Source: Collybiopsis luxurians FD-317 M1 (lineage: Eukaryota; Basidiomycota; Agaricomycetes; Agaricales; Omphalotaceae). Taken from it: 64,000 nt of DNA. This document shows, piece by piece, positions 1 to 16,458 of this stretch (the stretch's first letter is position 1; each line of letters starts with the position of its first letter). Location of the stretch: assembly GCA_000827265.1 (NCBI GenBank), contig KN834806.1:251770-315769 (forward strand), in the 5' to 3' direction. The notes beneath the pieces were generated by a model. That model had not been told where the DNA came from. It did not search any database and saw nothing but the letters and a program-made list of their open reading frames with translations. The translations under genes and the position numbers were made by a program.

Positions 1-1
1 G

Positions 2-867
2 GTGCCTAGATCGAGCTTAGAGGACAGGGAGATGGAAGGTGATTTCGTTATAGAGGACCTGGATCCGGAAATACTTTTACTCAATTGGAACATGCGATAC
101 CCCATCTTTATGCAACCATTTAGAGGAACGATATCGTACGCGCCATTTTTGGAAAGGTTAGTGAAGACGGAGTTGATGCCGCGGTTGCCGTATTTGTTTA
201 TACATTGGAGGATGGAGGGGGTGTCGAAGGGGGTGTTGGGTGATTGTGCGAGTGATCTTGTTGATACGGTTGCGAGGGTGTTGTTGAGTCACGGTACTGG
301 TGTGTCCGGGGTGGGTGATGGGATTGAGAAGGTTTGGTTTGCGGGGGATTTTCCGGTGCCTGTCAGTGATTATGATAAGGGTGGTGATGGTGCGAGTGTT
401 TCTCCGGGTTTCATAGAGAAGTCGGGCACGTTTAGGGATTTCGGGGACGAGCATAGGGAGGCTGTGGGGATTCTTGTTGATGCGTTTCGGGAGGGGGGAG
501 AGTTGGATAAATGGGGGATTACGGATTTAGCTGGGGAAGTGGAGGCGTTCCGGAGGCGGAGGCGGATGGAAGTGGATTTAGAGTTATTGAGTGATCCCGG
601 GGTAATGGGGATTCTTGATAAGATGATTGGCGTGGAAGCGGCTATTTTTGTTGGAGGTTCGAAGAGGTGTGCCAGGACGAGGTAAGTTTTTGTATTTCTG
701 TTACTTTTTATTCATTCGAATCGTATTCGAATTCAGATGAAAGTATGTACTGATGATGATCTTTGTTAACATTTTGTAGTTCTTTCACGAAACAAGTTAT
801 CGATGGACGCCGGGAGAAGCTGAAGGATGCCAATCACGTACAGAATGTTGTTGAATATTTTGGGTGA
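2..867 (+). CDS. Probable GDP-fucose O-fucosyltransferase-family protein, 3' part
   Basis: Only the C-terminal 255 residues are in the window; the frame is open at the left edge and the first codon seen is GTG, so the true start lies outside. Two exons are seen, 2-681 and 780-867, with a GTAAGT..TAG intron, joined in frame (768 nt). The motif YLFIHWRMEGV followed about ten residues later by a cysteine and DLVDTVARVL resembles the HWRxE region of fungal O-fucosyltransferase-like proteins. Near the end, a stretch rich in conserved-looking glycines (FVGGSKRCARTSSFT) fits the nucleotide-sugar end of that fold. Such enzymes usually act in the secretory pathway; the N-terminal signal or anchor cannot be checked here. 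Family assignment rests on motif memory only; the acceptor substrate is unknown. Confidence 0.6.
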
Positions 868-1322
868 TTGAAGCTAGTTATAAAAGGGTTCTGATCCTTG
901 GTTTCCACTTTCCGCTAAAGTAATCTTGTCGCACTGCACGGCTACACACGCGTGCGGGCTGTCCCGCGGGGTGGGGGGATGGACGCGGTACCGTGGCTTG
1001 AAACGTTTTTGACTTACGCGCGCGATGATTGTATTTATGTTACTAGTATTGTACTATAAATGCAGTCTAACAAGGTAGACTGTGATTTACTATCCCAAAA
1101 TCTGTTCGTGATTGACAATGACAGAGTGTGTCACGCCGTTTAGGTAAGATTTTGAGGGAGACAACCAAATTTGGGCGTCAACCAAAACTCTCATCTGGAC
1201 TTGTTGCTCTGTTCGACGTTGAATATCCCTCAACGCCCCAGCTGGCTGAATCAATTTTGAATACGCTCGTTTAGGGTTATCTTATGCTCTGACGCTGGAA
1301 AAGGACTACTGGAATCACATCA
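868..1322. other. Intergenic region
   Basis: 455 bases between the stop of the fucosyltransferase-like gene and the ATG of the RCC1/PHD gene. It must hold the terminator of the first and the promoter of the second. A TATAAA-like string lies near 1055. I see no further coding signal. Confidence 0.6.
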
Positions 1323-4379
<3,057 letters not shown>

Positions 4380-5135
4380 TGAGGTCGTGGAGGGGGTGAG
4401 GAGGGTGGTGGAAGGGAAGGGAGAGGTGAAGGTGAAAAGCCGAGCGTCTTCTTTGGAAGCACTACGGTGGGGATCGCTCTTGAGAGGGGTGGAAGGTAGG
4501 GCAGGAGAGTGGAGGAGGGGGGTCGTTCATGACTTTGGGGGTGGAACTGAGGGTCAAAACCTAGTCGGGGGAATGTATCTCGTGCCCGAACCGGGGGAGG
4601 TAATACCTCCCCCTTGACGCGAATCTCTTGTCTTTACAGTGACATTTTGAGGGCGGAAGAACGCGGGTGGGGATGAACATCGATCTGATCCTCTCATGTG
4701 TTTTCTGCTGTCATTGATGAATGGCAAGGTCGAACGCGGGCACGGGCACGAGCGGGGAGGGATTTGGAGCTACGGAGTTGCGTGCGTGGAATGGTGGGCA
4801 GGGGGTGTTTAGGAAAAGGAATGTCATATTGAGTATCTTTGGACATTGGGAGCATTTAACGGTTCCGTTTGCTTTTTTTTCCCTTTCTCTTTTTGCTTTT
4901 TTCACCTGTGGCTTTCTTTTTTATCTGTCCTCCATTTCCGTTCATACTTGAATCTTGTTTCTCTTCTGTTGTATAATGTTACGAGTGCAAAATCTATATA
5001 TCGTTCTTGAGTCTTGTCTCCAGGTTCCGAGGTTGCACCGGACGCGGGTCGGACCATCTCGAGGACACGTGAGAGTCATATGATTTACACAGCCGCGCGG
5101 CAAACTCAAAAGCTTGTTTGACCTTTACTCCTTCC
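4380..5135. other. Intergenic region
   Basis: G-rich on the plus strand near 4380-4620, then T-rich from about 4865 to 4975. It separates two plus-strand genes and contains the CACGTG site listed separately. Open frames here lack family resemblance and splice support. Confidence 0.5.
5066..5071. promoter_or_regulatory. CACGTG palindrome upstream of TFIIF beta
   Basis: Perfect CACGTG, 65 nt before the TFIIF beta ATG, in the context GGACACGTGAG. It is the core of bHLH sites (E-box, Cbf1/Pho4 type). The same hexamer recurs at similar distances before three other genes in this window, which is the reason to list it. Confidence 0.4.
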
Positions 5136-6333
5136 ATGAACGAGGTCGAGGATGAGAAAAAGCCGTTTGCACTCAGCAATCCAGAGGAGGAGTCGCTGCC
5201 GGACCCAGACGAGATCCTCATGCTGAACCAGGGTCATGGAAAAGTATGGATGGTCAAGGTTGGTTTATTATCCTTGAAACCTGACCAACGGGGGTTACAC
5301 ACAAAATGAAACAAATCCAGATCCCTAAAGCCCTACTCGAACGGTGGTCAGCTATAGATGCCGAAGACGTACATCTCGCTTCTTTACGAATATACCCAAC
5401 CACAATCCCAGGTCAAAAATCCCGAATCATCCTCTTCCTTCCCCAACACAAGGAAACGCCGCCGAATCCTCAATGGCCTGTTTTCGGACCCAATTCCATG
5501 GAGAGCCCATCAGACGCTGAACCAGACTGCTATGAACTAGAAATGGTCAACGAGTCTGTGGAAAACCATATCGTCGTCGCTGAACGACCGAAAGACGCTT
5601 CGTTTGGACTGTCCGCGAACCCTTCGGCCCCTCCGAATCCTCGAGCCCGGACGACGATTCTGACGGGCCGGATCAAGCATGATTGCTTTTTGAGGCCGTC
5701 GTTCAGCGCTCGGTATCGCAGGCAGATGCGGGAGCGTCATTTGAAGTATAATACCCCACATAGACAGATACAGATGATGGAGACGGATGGAGGGGCCAAG
5801 AGGATGAGTCTTGGGATTGGGAGTAGCACGGCATTCAAGAATCTTGTTGTACGTCTTGTTGGGTTTTTTGCTCCCTTCCTTCGTGTCTAACTCTTGTTGC
5901 TTGCGCAGACGACGAACAAGAAACCGGCCAAAGGATCTTTCGAGCGTATGGCTCGTATGCCCAGGAATCAACTTTTGGATGCCCTCTTTGGGCTGTTCCG
6001 CGAGACGCCGCGCTGGGGGATCAAAACCTTGCGAGAAAGGACTCAACAGCCCGAGGCGTATCTCAAGGAGGTTCTTTCGGAGATTGCGTTCTTACATCGG
6101 AGCGGAGAGCACAATGGTTACTGGGAGGTCAAGGATACTTTCAAGGAGGACGGGGTACGTCTGCGCTTTGATTATTGACTCCGGTGTTTCTTTTGCTTAC
6201 GATTTGGATGGTTATTCAGATGAAACCTGAAAATTTCCCTGGCCCGAGTGCTCTGGGCGGAGACGAGGTGAAGATGGAAGCTGCGGACGGTTTCGACGAT
6301 GACGAGGACGAGGATATGGAGGAGGTGTCATAA
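5136..6333 (+). CDS. TFG2: Transcription initiation factor IIF subunit beta
   Basis: Four exons (5136-5258, 5321-5848, 5909-6154, 6220-6333; 1011 nt, 336 residues). I chose the first ATG of the frame; the frame extends upstream only through non-ATG codons. The order fits TFIIF beta: an N-terminal dimerisation region with QGHGKVWMVKIPKALLERW, a middle segment ending in GRIKHDCFLRPSF (a family hallmark), then a C-terminal winged helix (RMPRNQLLDALFGLFRE, WGIKTLRERTQQPEAYLKE, YWEVKDTFKE). The tail is strongly acidic (DDDEDEDMEEV). The protein pairs with TFIIF alpha and RNA polymerase II in the pre-initiation complex in the nucleus. Length is near that of other fungal homologues. No oddities are seen; this is a solid housekeeping anchor for the region. 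Confidence 0.95.
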
Positions 6334-7768
6334 GGAGTTGTGTATGTATTATTGTATTCCCCCCACCCCCCCAGGTACTTGCTTATTGTATTGTATAATT
6401 TTGGTCATTCGTGACAACCAGACTATATTCGTGTCCACCACTGCTTGAATTTGGGCTTCTGTGGCTATAGAGTTTTGAGTTCTTGCGAATCATTGACGCG
6501 GGCGAAGAAACGGGACACTACTTGTTGACGGTTCTAAAACCCCGAATTCAACGTGAGCTTTGCCGTTTTTTTCTTTCTTCCCTTTGTATGTTCCATCGTT
6601 CGTCGCGTATTCGCCGCATCTCAGAGGAGCGGAAACCATCGGCTTTTTACGGACGTTATTCGCTTTTTTGTCTTTTTCGGTTGACGACTGAGACAAAAGG
6701 CTGTTTGTCGTCTCCACTGTCGAGAACTGCACGACAGCTTTTTTTTTTAGTACGGTTGCCAATGCCAATGACTCGCATTTCCTAATCTGCATTGGAAGGG
6801 GGGGGGAGGCTGTGAGGCTGTGACCTCTTGCTGTTCTTTATTCTTTATTACGTCCTGAAACGAAGCGCTAATGCCACACATGTAAGTAAAATGCAGAGGC
6901 CTAGTTCGGATAAGGAGAAGGGAAAGGAAGAAGTTGCTCTGCGATTGGCCAATGGACTGTATTGTTTTCTTTGTTTCCTTCTTTTTCAGCGTTCTTCCGC
7001 TCGGGCCCGAATGAATTAAAGAGAGAAAGAAAGAAAGAAAGGTTCTTTGTTTCGGTGGAGCAAATCCCGCCTTCGACTATCAGTGTCCGTTTCTTTCCCT
7101 TTTCTTTCTTTGCGCTTTATCGCTTTTCGCCTGCTGTGCTTTGTGCTTCTTTCATATAATTCTCCCCTTTTCCCTTTCTCTTCCTTTCTCTTCCTTTATC
7201 CTTTTAATTCGGTTTATCAATTTCGCTCAGAAGAAGCAGAAGAAGGGGGGGCGAGAACGATCCAACTCAGCGTCAGTGGCGGGGCAAATATAAAGGCAAG
7301 GCGCAAGGCAAAGTAAAACTTTAAAAACGACTGGTAACCACCCCGTTAATTACTTACCTATTCAGATTCTCGTCCGTCGTTACCTGGGCCGGAACCTAAA
7401 AAAGACCAACAGCACACCCCTACCCCTCCCGTTTGGAAGCGCTGTTTTTTTTTATTATCCTTCTTTCTTTCCTTCCTCCTCTTTCATTCTGCATACCATC
7501 ATCACCAACTATCACGAGCGTTCGCTCCGCGTCTAGCGTCCAGCATTTTTGAACTCGTTCAGTCGATCTTTCACCTTCATCTCCGTAATCAGTGATTCTT
7601 CACCGCGTGCGTGCGGTGCTGTTTCATTCTCATTCTCACTTCTCATTCTCATCGTCGTTTCTTTCTTTCATAGCGTTCCATTGAACTGCAGGGTACAAAC
7701 ATTCCTTCGAGGAAAAAAAAACCACGAACTGAACAAAAAAAGAATAAAAACACCACCGAACCGAACCA
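6334..7768. other. Long intergenic or 5' untranslated region, pyrimidine-rich
   Basis: About 1.4 kb without a supported gene. It is marked by CT-rich tracts on the plus strand (about 7070-7210 and 7440-7680), typical of fungal promoters and 5' leaders, and ends in an A-rich leader just before the ATG at 7769. Open frames in it are low-complexity. Confidence 0.5.
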
Positions 7769-8917
7769 ATGTCTCTCTTCCTATCGCGACCCGCCGTCCT
7801 CCTCCTCGCCACCGTCTTCGTCGCCTTGCCGTTCGAGTACGCCGGTCTGTGTCCTCTAGCGGCTCACGCTCACGCAGAGGAGGTGGCTGCTTCGAATTCG
7901 AACAATTCGCCTGGTGAGAGTGGTAGTACGAATTTGGGGAGGATCGTTGGGTCTGACGACAGTGGGGTCTGTTATCAGGGGTAAGTAAACGTTTTTGCTA
8001 CTGCCGTTGCTTGCCGTTGTGCGTTTGTTTGGGTTTCGGGGCGGTTACGTCCCTCCGCCCGCGCACGCGTTGTTGTCAATGACGCGAAAATCATTGACTC
8101 GACTTGTGTAAATTCACCTACATACTGATACTGTGATAGGTCTTTCATTGGGCCGCCCACACCATGTCCGAAATATGGAGCTCATCCGCATATACCGGTC
8201 CCTGCTATCGTCGGCATCGTCGTTGCTGTTGTCCTCGGTGAGTTGGACCATCTTCATCTCCAGTAACTTGCTTGTTTTGTTTCGGATTAGACGCTGATTT
8301 TTCCTTCCTCTTCTTCCTCCTTCTCGCCTTTTCTTTTCGTATCATGCCACATGCAACTATCCACCTTCGCATCTATGTACTCCTACGTAGTCCTCGCTCT
8401 CCTCTTTGGTTTCCTCTTCTGGCGTAATCGAGTCCGGAACGTCACCGACGACAGCGCGAGCTCGTTGTTCGATTTCGTACCAGCTACGAGACCTTGGAAG
8501 CTCAATACCAACAACATTGGCAACGTCAACTTGAAACTTGGGAAAAAACTAGCTTCGTCTGGATCGGGATCCAGTAGTAGCAGCAGCGACGGCAGCTCTC
8601 GCCGTCATCCAAGCCAGCGGCGATCATCCTTGTCTTTGCCATTGTCTTGGGCGCGCTCGAGAGGTTCTTCAACCTCCTCCTCCTCGCCTCCGCTGCATAC
8701 GAGTTTGAGCCCCAGCACCGCAGTTCGGATTCGTCCGATGGTTCCTCCTGGTCAAGTTGGGTCTCCCCAATCTCAGTCTGTGGTGCTCTTTTTTAATGAG
8801 GAAGGGAAAGACTTGGAGGAGGTATCGTCGGATGTTGGACATTCTAAGCGAAGAGAATTCGACGTTCCCGGATCGACTGCAGTCGGGGATGAGGGATCCG
8901 TTGAAGCGCTTGCTTGA
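7769..8917 (+). CDS. Secreted-type single-pass membrane protein, serine-rich tail
   Basis: Three exons (7769-7980, 8140-8237, 8391-8917; 837 nt, 278 residues). Residues 1 to about 32 look like a signal peptide (basic start, hydrophobic core, then AHAHAEE). A short extracellular part with two cysteines (GVCYQG and TPCPKYG) is followed by one strong membrane helix spanning the exon 2/3 junction (IPVPAIVGIVVAVVL then VLALLFGFLFW) with RNRVRN after it, placing the tail in the cytosol. The tail has a serine-rich run around residue 150. The helix is continuous only with the acceptor at 8390, which supports the splice model. I do not recognise the family; the architecture recalls small wall or membrane sensors, but that is only a resemblance of layout. 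Confidence 0.7.
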
Positions 8918-9763
8918 TGGGACCATTTTTTTTCTTTTCTTTTTCTTGGGCCGGACACTTTGTGAACACTTCAATCGGTTAAACCGTCGCGTTTTAGGCT
9001 TTACACATCAAAAAGTTTGACATGTTTTTAGCGGGAGATTCTTGATCTCGTCGAACTTGATTGTTTTAGCTTCACGCTACGGATACACCTGAGAAGTTTA
9101 TTTCTTCCTTCTACTCTCGGTGAGTTGGTGCACAGGATGCACTGTTTCTTGATGTACGATCACGTTATTTACCTCCCTCTCTTTAATACCAACTTCTGCT
9201 TTGTAAATAATTATGCTTTTAAATTATTCTTCAACCATGTGTGAATTACTCGGATGAGTCGGAGGTGATATGCATAAAATTTGATGGTCTACGAGAATAT
9301 AGGGAGCTTAAAATTGATTAAGGGGGGAGCAGAATTTCTCTTTTGGGCTCTGGGGGGAACCAGGTTCAGACCCCGCCGATATAGACCCCTTGTGTTGCCA
9401 AAGTGATTAGGACAATGTCATCTCGGATTCTCGCCGATGAGATCAAAATATAAAGCCTTGAAATAACAGTCGCACTGAATGCGCTTGATTCGCTGAGCCT
9501 TTCCATGTACATTTCGCTTTCTGTGCTGTGACCTTTGATAGAGCCAAATTTAAGATAATATTATTAAATAATTAAATATACCGGAAAATTGTACTGATCA
9601 GTGAAACTCCCGTTCGCTGTCCACAGGACATGCATATATGCTGCCATACTGGCTGGTAAACTACTTGTTCAGAGTTTACCCCCCTCCCCGAGACAATAAT
9701 TAACATCCTGATTCCTGTCCTATCTACTACTTTGGACCCCGCCAAAGATTTATCGATACGAAA
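8918..9763. other. Intergenic region between converging genes
   Basis: Lies between two genes that converge, so it should contain both 3' ends. AT-rich around 9180-9600 (for example near 9545-9580). No coding signal recognised. Confidence 0.5.
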
Positions 9764-11039
9764 TTATGGCATCGAAAGTAATGAGACAGATCTCTGTCTA
9801 TCCGGTTTGTATTTGTCAGCAGCATCTCCCTGCAATACCGAAGTCATCTCAACGACTATACCATTTTCCATGGGAGCAGCCTGAGTGTGATTTCTGCCTA
9901 GGGTCAGAGTACTGTCCCTGACCAGAGGGAGAGTATTATGTTCTGTAGGAAAAATATGTACATTCAGCATATTTTCGGAGTCCTGGATTTGTCCAAGTAT
10001 TGTTTTCCGGAATACATAGCAAGCCATGATGTTGGTGAGCATCACATTTGGGACTGTGGGAACAGGTCGATAAATCGGATTAATAGGAGCGTATGCCAGA
10101 ATGATGGTTGTCAGATTAGATAAAATTGTGACCCTGTTAAATTTGACTCAGTATTCCAGTCTTTCTCAGAAGGTAAGTAAAGCATAGCATAAAATGCCAC
10201 ATACAAGTAGTATTTCTGGCCATTACGGAGCATTCCTCGGGAAAATGCCGGCAAATTTCTTCCCAATATGCGGGCTCGGAGTCCATGATCTTGAGTAAGA
10301 CTATGGGACATAAGCTTGTATGATATGGCCAAGAAAATTGCTGTGTCATAGACTGTGGCAGTAATGATGGATGATGTGGCAAAGTCTTTGAAAAAAATGA
10401 CAACGCAATAAGGTGTATCACCAATGTTAGCCACAATTGTGGAAAAGGGAACAGTGAGACATGTGGCCAACAGGGAGACCCACAGAAGGGCAAAAAATGC
10501 CACTATGTAATTATGAGTTATGTATACGGCACGTGCTCGGAGGAAAAAGAGAAAACAGGAGCCCGCAGTTGCAATGGGGTAGAAGGAGTCCACGAGGTAT
10601 ACAAGCTTGCAGTTGCTCACTGGGTATGCTAAGAATCGAGTCAGGGTGAAGCAACTGAAGCAACCCTAGTTACTTACTCGTGTAAATAGTGTATCCAACG
10701 ACATAGCTCATTGCGCTAATCCTGGTACATTTGCATATATGTTTTTGCTCTTTAAACATGATTATTAGACATACCTGGATATAATGTATACAGGTAGAGC
10801 ATATCTGTTTTTGGCAAGAGCAAACATATAGTAGTCTGCGGTTATGTTTGAGAGAACATCCCACACAATGATCTGGGCGTGTAATATCGTGAGTATAAAT
10901 CCGGAAAATGGGCACCCAACCGTACCCCTGATACTCCAGCCAATATATAAGTAGTAATTTGTGATTCAAAAGCAATAGAAGATGGAAGGAGATAAAATGG
11001 GATAGTAGGACTGAGTATAGGGGTGGTAGAGTTTTGCAT
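9764..11039 (-). CDS. Seven-helix orphan membrane protein (agaricomycete family)
   Basis: Five exons on the minus strand (10926-11039, 10775-10872, 10678-10721, 10205-10619, 9764-10133) total 1041 nt, 346 residues. Family landmarks are in order: VWDVLSNITADYYMFA, then a short exon starting RISAMSYVVGYTIYT, then FLFFLRARAVY (third helix with RAR), RNGQKYYL, VTILSNLTTIILAY, and NIMACYVFRK near the last helix. These match the minus-strand gene at 52.8-54.1 kb exon for exon with the same intron phases. The hydrophilic C-terminal tail of about 80 residues would be cytosolic. The layout resembles GPCR-like proteins that are expanded in mushrooms and lack an assigned function; no ligand can be proposed. 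Confidence 0.8.
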
Positions 11040-14000
11040 GGTTCTGGTAAGGTCGTTGGCTGCATGTGGACTGGGTTTATATCCTCAGTCCTGAAAGGTC
11101 TTATCATCTAATTTCGGGGACATGAAAGAAATCCTAGGATCAATATTGAATATATGAAAACTTTGATATTAACTTTGTTCTAGTAACGGTTTGGACTAGG
11201 GCATATGTGTTCATGCTTTGACTGCTGTTTGAACTTGGATGATTGGTAGCTTAGTTGGAAGATAATCTTTCTTCCAATAAAAATGAGGCTGTTTCACATA
11301 GCCGTGAAGCAATTACTACGTGGCTGTAATAGTATAGCATTGACCGGTGTCGACTAGTACTAAGTAATATTCTTAGCGCCGACGAGGCGATAATGCCCAA
11401 ACTCCAAGGCTTCCTCGTGTGAGGGTTCGGGATGCCACCAAAGTTGAGAAGCAAAGAAGAATGGCAATAGAAATATGAGAGTTGATGCGACGAAAACCTA
11501 CGTAAAAATTGAGTGCACATATACAAGTAAACATATCAATTACGGATCTTGTGAAACATGCAACAACGATGATGATAAAAATCGTAAACATAACGAATGC
11601 GGAAGTAGTGGGGATCGAGAAAGTCAGACAACAAATGAGTGGAGCAGCAATCAGAGGAGATCGTCCGACCTCGATTCGTGCATATCGAGCCATTCAATTA
11701 CACTTATTCCTGTCGAATAATCAGGTGAGGTTCCGTTAACTGGTTTGCTGATAGCTTATTGTTCCAGCAAGCATATTAGCATTCCTTAAAAATATAATCA
11801 GCAAAATTTTCAAGATAGCGTCTATCATCGTGTTTGTATCGAAGAACTAGCCAGGAATTGATGTCCAACTGTAGTGCCAAATGAACATGACCTCTCCCCA
11901 AAGCCTCCTCGGAGATGAATAGTAGACATCACAAATAAAGCGGCAAGCCTTTAAGTGCATTACTTCTACAAACCTTCTTACATAACTTCAAAATCAGGAT
12001 GAGTAAGCCCGAAGTCAGTGTTCCTGACAAGTTCCTGACCGAAGTTAGATTCTAGTTGGTGAGTTTAAGGGAGACAAATGCACGAATCACCTGTGTGGAA
12101 AACTTGTGTGCATTGAATTTGTGGATTTAGTGTGGCTTTGTGTAATCAAGCTGTTAAGGATCTTTTTGCTGTTAGACGTCGGAGATGTTGAAATACCGGG
12201 TAATCGGATCGGATCGTTCATAGCACCTTCGTTTAAAGGTTGGATGTATATTTCTTATCAAGTTGAAACAGATAGCTTGCCATAAGTATTTGGCCTATCT
12301 TACTATTTTGATTTTGGTATCACCTTGCTTGCAAGGTTTATTGGTACCCCACCACGTATGATTAATTGACCTGAATGCCTTCGCCGTTGCAAGTGCAACT
12401 CATTTAAACCCATCTTGCACCTCTTGCTCACTTTACCGTTCAATGTGAGTGTGATGAAAGTGTCGGCCGCTGCGTTGCGTCGATAGTGTCATTGTTACCA
12501 ATGCATCTCAAGCAAGGTGCCCTCTACGGCATTGGAGGGAGCCTAGAGTAGTATAGAGTGTGTATGCAGTCTATAATACATTCTGCACTATGCACTCCCG
12601 TTGTCGATAAACTTTTTTTTTTACCTGTTTGCTGACAAATTCATCAAGTTTTGGCTCTAAGTTTTACAGCTTTTTAATTATTGTCATTCCTAGGACTGAA
12701 TTTCCTTTTCTGTTTCTTTTTTCTATGTCAATTTCTACTGTAGGCAACAGTCTAGCGGGGAGAGTGTAAAGATTCCTGACTGCCGACAATTAAATTGTAC
12801 CATATCCTGCCTATTTTTAGAATAGAGGCGGGGGTGACCCCCTCCTCCGTGTAGACTGATTTCATAAACCCTACCCAGCGCAAGAGAAGGGCAACCTGTT
12901 CAAACTCACCCATCCTCCAAACCTTTCCGTAATACACTCAACCCTAGGAATGCTACAAAGGCGACTTACCGTGGAAACCTCGGATCACGCCAAATTAACG
13001 ATGGTAGGTGAATCAACAAAAGCCGAGGACGGAATCTTTGCGGTATTATTTGGCTGCTCACAATTGCGATCGGTTTGGCGGTAGCTAGTCCGAAAGATAC
13101 CACTTGACCCCGAGGAAGCTGTGATGCCGAAGATCCCCTCTTTGATTCAAGCCAAACCCTAAACACCTCCGGACTGTAGAATTATGCATCAAGGTGGTGC
13201 GTCACGCCTTTTGGTGATGCGTATGTGTCAGTGTCAAGTCAAGGTGCGTATATGTAACAATGTACATTTATGTTTTAGTAGATCAAATACCATTTCTTAC
13301 TTTTGAGTATAACATTACTGAATCAATAATCTAGTTGTTTATTCACTTCCCTTTTCCTCAGTGAGGACTACTCCACGACGGCACCATCCGAAGAATTGAT
13401 GGACTTTGAATCTTGATGCGCCCATAAAGATGAAGAAAGCATTCATTGCGAGCCTTTCTATCCCTTAAGCACTTTTACGCTTGCAAGAAGCATAGAAGCA
13501 TGAACTGGCTTGTAAGTTTATCAAGTGTATATGGAATCGGGGCACTTTAGTTACATATTTAATCAGGTTCAACTGCGTCAATTTATTGCGCGGACAATTG
13601 ATCCTTGTATGGATGTCCCTGCACCGCAGTAGGACCTACAATCTGAAGCTGCTGCTGGCCAGTCCAGCAGTACTCGAGTACTCCTGGAGTCAATACAACA
13701 TTCTTCCAGTATTGGATGAACATGGTATATGGCTTCATTGATAGATTTATCCTAGATTTCTTTCTGAAGAGAACTCACTGTATGCATTCAAATAGCCTTT
13801 CAATGTGCTGCACACAAGGCTAATGCTGCATCAATTGGGCCTGTACAAGCTATTAATAGTAGTACTCCTCCCAACTCTAGCACCACAGTTGTTGCTACTT
13901 CAGCTGTTTCTGATTTAACTCATCATTTGGAGTTTATTCAAAACAAACTCTACTAGGCTATGAAGAATAACAGCTCTCACAATGGCAAAAGCTCTTTCCA

Positions 14001-16458
14001 TTCTCCCTCTATTGATGGTGGGAAGGTCACTAACAAGAGCTGTCTTATTATTACCTGTGCCAGTTAGAGCTGCAACCCTGTGTTCTGCTCCCAAGTAGCA
14101 CCAGGAAATCTCAGGAAGCAGCTCCATAACCTCTGCAGCTGCAAAGAACAGTCAAAGCTGGAATATTACCCCTGTGAATCCTGCTCTTAAAAGGAAGTGA
14201 AAGACTAGTAATGGAGATGGGATGAGTAATGCTAAAAAGCCAAAGACTAAAAAGAATATTGGACAGTGAAATTGAAGGGAAGGCTTGTTGTAATGTATCT
14301 GCAACAGAGTTACACAGTACAAGAGCACAAGGGGAAAGAGAAAGGTTAGATTTGTGGAAATCTAGCTTACTGAGTGCTAGGCCAGACAAATGACAAGGTT
14401 AAAATGTTAATTCAAGAAGAACTTCCCTACTCTAAGTACAAGCCGGCTTTTGTGTTTATTTGTTTTACCAGGACCCTCCGAACATCAATTCCCTCCTTAG
14501 TCCTGGTTCACATCATTTACCCCTCACCTTACAAGTTACCCTGATCAAACTTCCATCCGGCAGTACACTTCTGTCCCGGTTCTCGATCTTTACACGCCAT
14601 CCTTGGTTTAGAGCAGCGACACTCATAGTGACACCACAGGAGAGTCGAGAGATGGTAGACAAGGAATGTGCTCAAGACAGGCCGTTGTAACTGGGGTGAT
14701 ATTTGAGAGGACCTTGTCAAATAGAAACTGAGACCCTTGATAGAATACAAAAATCTAGTTTCCCTGGTGTCCAAAGCAGTAAGAATTCAATAATAAGGAT
14801 GATAAGATGGTTTACATATTTAAGATAAAGCAAAGATCAATAGAAGAGTAACAATAGTTATGAAGTCACAATTCCATTACACCTCCAATCCTGTCCTGGT
14901 TGGGGTACCAATATAACAAACCCCAAGCTCTAGTGACTGGCATTTCAGTGATAAGGTAGAAGTCAAAAATGCAGCTGAACTTTGAAGGTGGATACTTGTA
15001 ACTAATGACAGGTGCCTTCATTAATTTGTATTTCCAATCAGCTTCCAAATGACACTGTCCACTCGAAAGCCGAGTATAATGAGGATCAGGTCATGCCCTA
15101 TGAGGGGAACAGAATGGTTAGTTTTTCGACCACTTTCATCATTTGGAGTCTCTTCGTATCTTTTTTCTCTACTAACATTGCATTCCGCTGTGTACGATTT
15201 TCCACAATGAATAGAAAAAGGCCCTGCATACCAGTTTGACGCAGAGTTTCAATCCTCACAATTGATGTCTGATGAATTGAAGTCGCCCGAGAATCAGGTT
15301 GCCGGAGGCAGTTTAAGAACAAAGTGGGGAACACACCATGGCTCAGAGATCGTCTGGCTGCCCGAGTTAGAGGCTGCATTGTTGAAAGGTACCCGCTCGA
15401 TCATTCAATCCCATTTCCTAAGCTTACCTGCGTAGGCCTTGATGCTTATTAACCTAACAATCATCCTTGAGAAATGGCGCAAAGTGACTGGTAAGCACCA
15501 AAGTATACTAGTCTTGATAATTTCTAAACCCAAGCTATCAAGGCCTTACAGGTGCAACAAGTTGATCTCTGAAATGTATAAGAAGACTGGGAAGTCGCAG
15601 ACCCCGGACAACTTCATAAGAACTAAGAAACACTTCTGAACTGGCGGAGAGGCATTTGATGAGGGTCTATGCAATTAGCGAGGCATGTATAACCCGTAGA
15701 GTCACTGGCCACCTGGTCTTGACTCTGTAAACGTTGATCTCGATGGACCATTACTACCCTGAAAACATATCACGGATCTGATACACATTTTATTCATTGG
15801 ATTACTCTTACTGCGTTCCAATAGCTGCCAGCTGCCAGGCCAATTGGTTGCTTTCCTCTTGGGAGTGCTGGAGAGTGTCGTTGAAGAATACAGGAAGAAA
15901 AGGCAAGGCAAATGGTGAGAGGACGCTCTATTTGACCTACATACAGCCAGCAGAGCATCGAATGGACCATCTGGGGAATAATTTGTGACTGAAAGTGAAC
16001 TTTTGGATAGTTACACATGCTCGTCGTTTGGCGAGGCAGCTGTCCTCTCAAGCATGTCTCTTGTTCAGGTCTCGATCGTACAACGTTCACTGGCCCCGCG
16101 ACTAACGTCCGCCGATCTTCCAATCAAACGATGTAAAATGAGTACGGGGATTTTCGGTGGTGCAGGCCGCAGATTTGAAGCTTCAACTTCAAGATGATGG
16201 CCGTTACTTTCTGGCATGTGACGTGACTCGCGGCGGATGTAATGAACACGACGCATACGCATATCATGGGCTCTGCAATAAAATGAGAATCACTATCTTC
16301 TAATGCGACCAAAACATTAAGGTAAACACAGCGGGTACCATACAAAAGAAATATACATGCGAATAAGATACAAATATCGTGAGTTTGAGCAACAATAGCG
16401 TGTGCCAGTTCTACGTTAAAAACTTTGTTAGCAAGAGCTCATTGGTTTATCTAAAGTG
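11040..16458. other. Long region without a supported gene
   Basis: About 5.4 kb. A hydrophobic 106-residue minus-strand frame at 11373-11693 (core SAFVMFTIFIIIVVACF) may be a scrap of another membrane gene but has no flanking exons I can join. At about 13800-14050 the plus strand reads like decayed coding sequence (PVQAINSSTPPNSSTT, then stops), perhaps an old transposon. Palindromes occur at 13665-13680 (AGTACTCGAGTACT). Nothing else is supported. Confidence 0.4.

Noticed and set aside
11240..11320. tRNA-like A-box (GGTAGCTTAGTTGG)
   Set aside because: No B-box, no acceptor-stem pairing and no anticodon arm could be found within 80 nt downstream.
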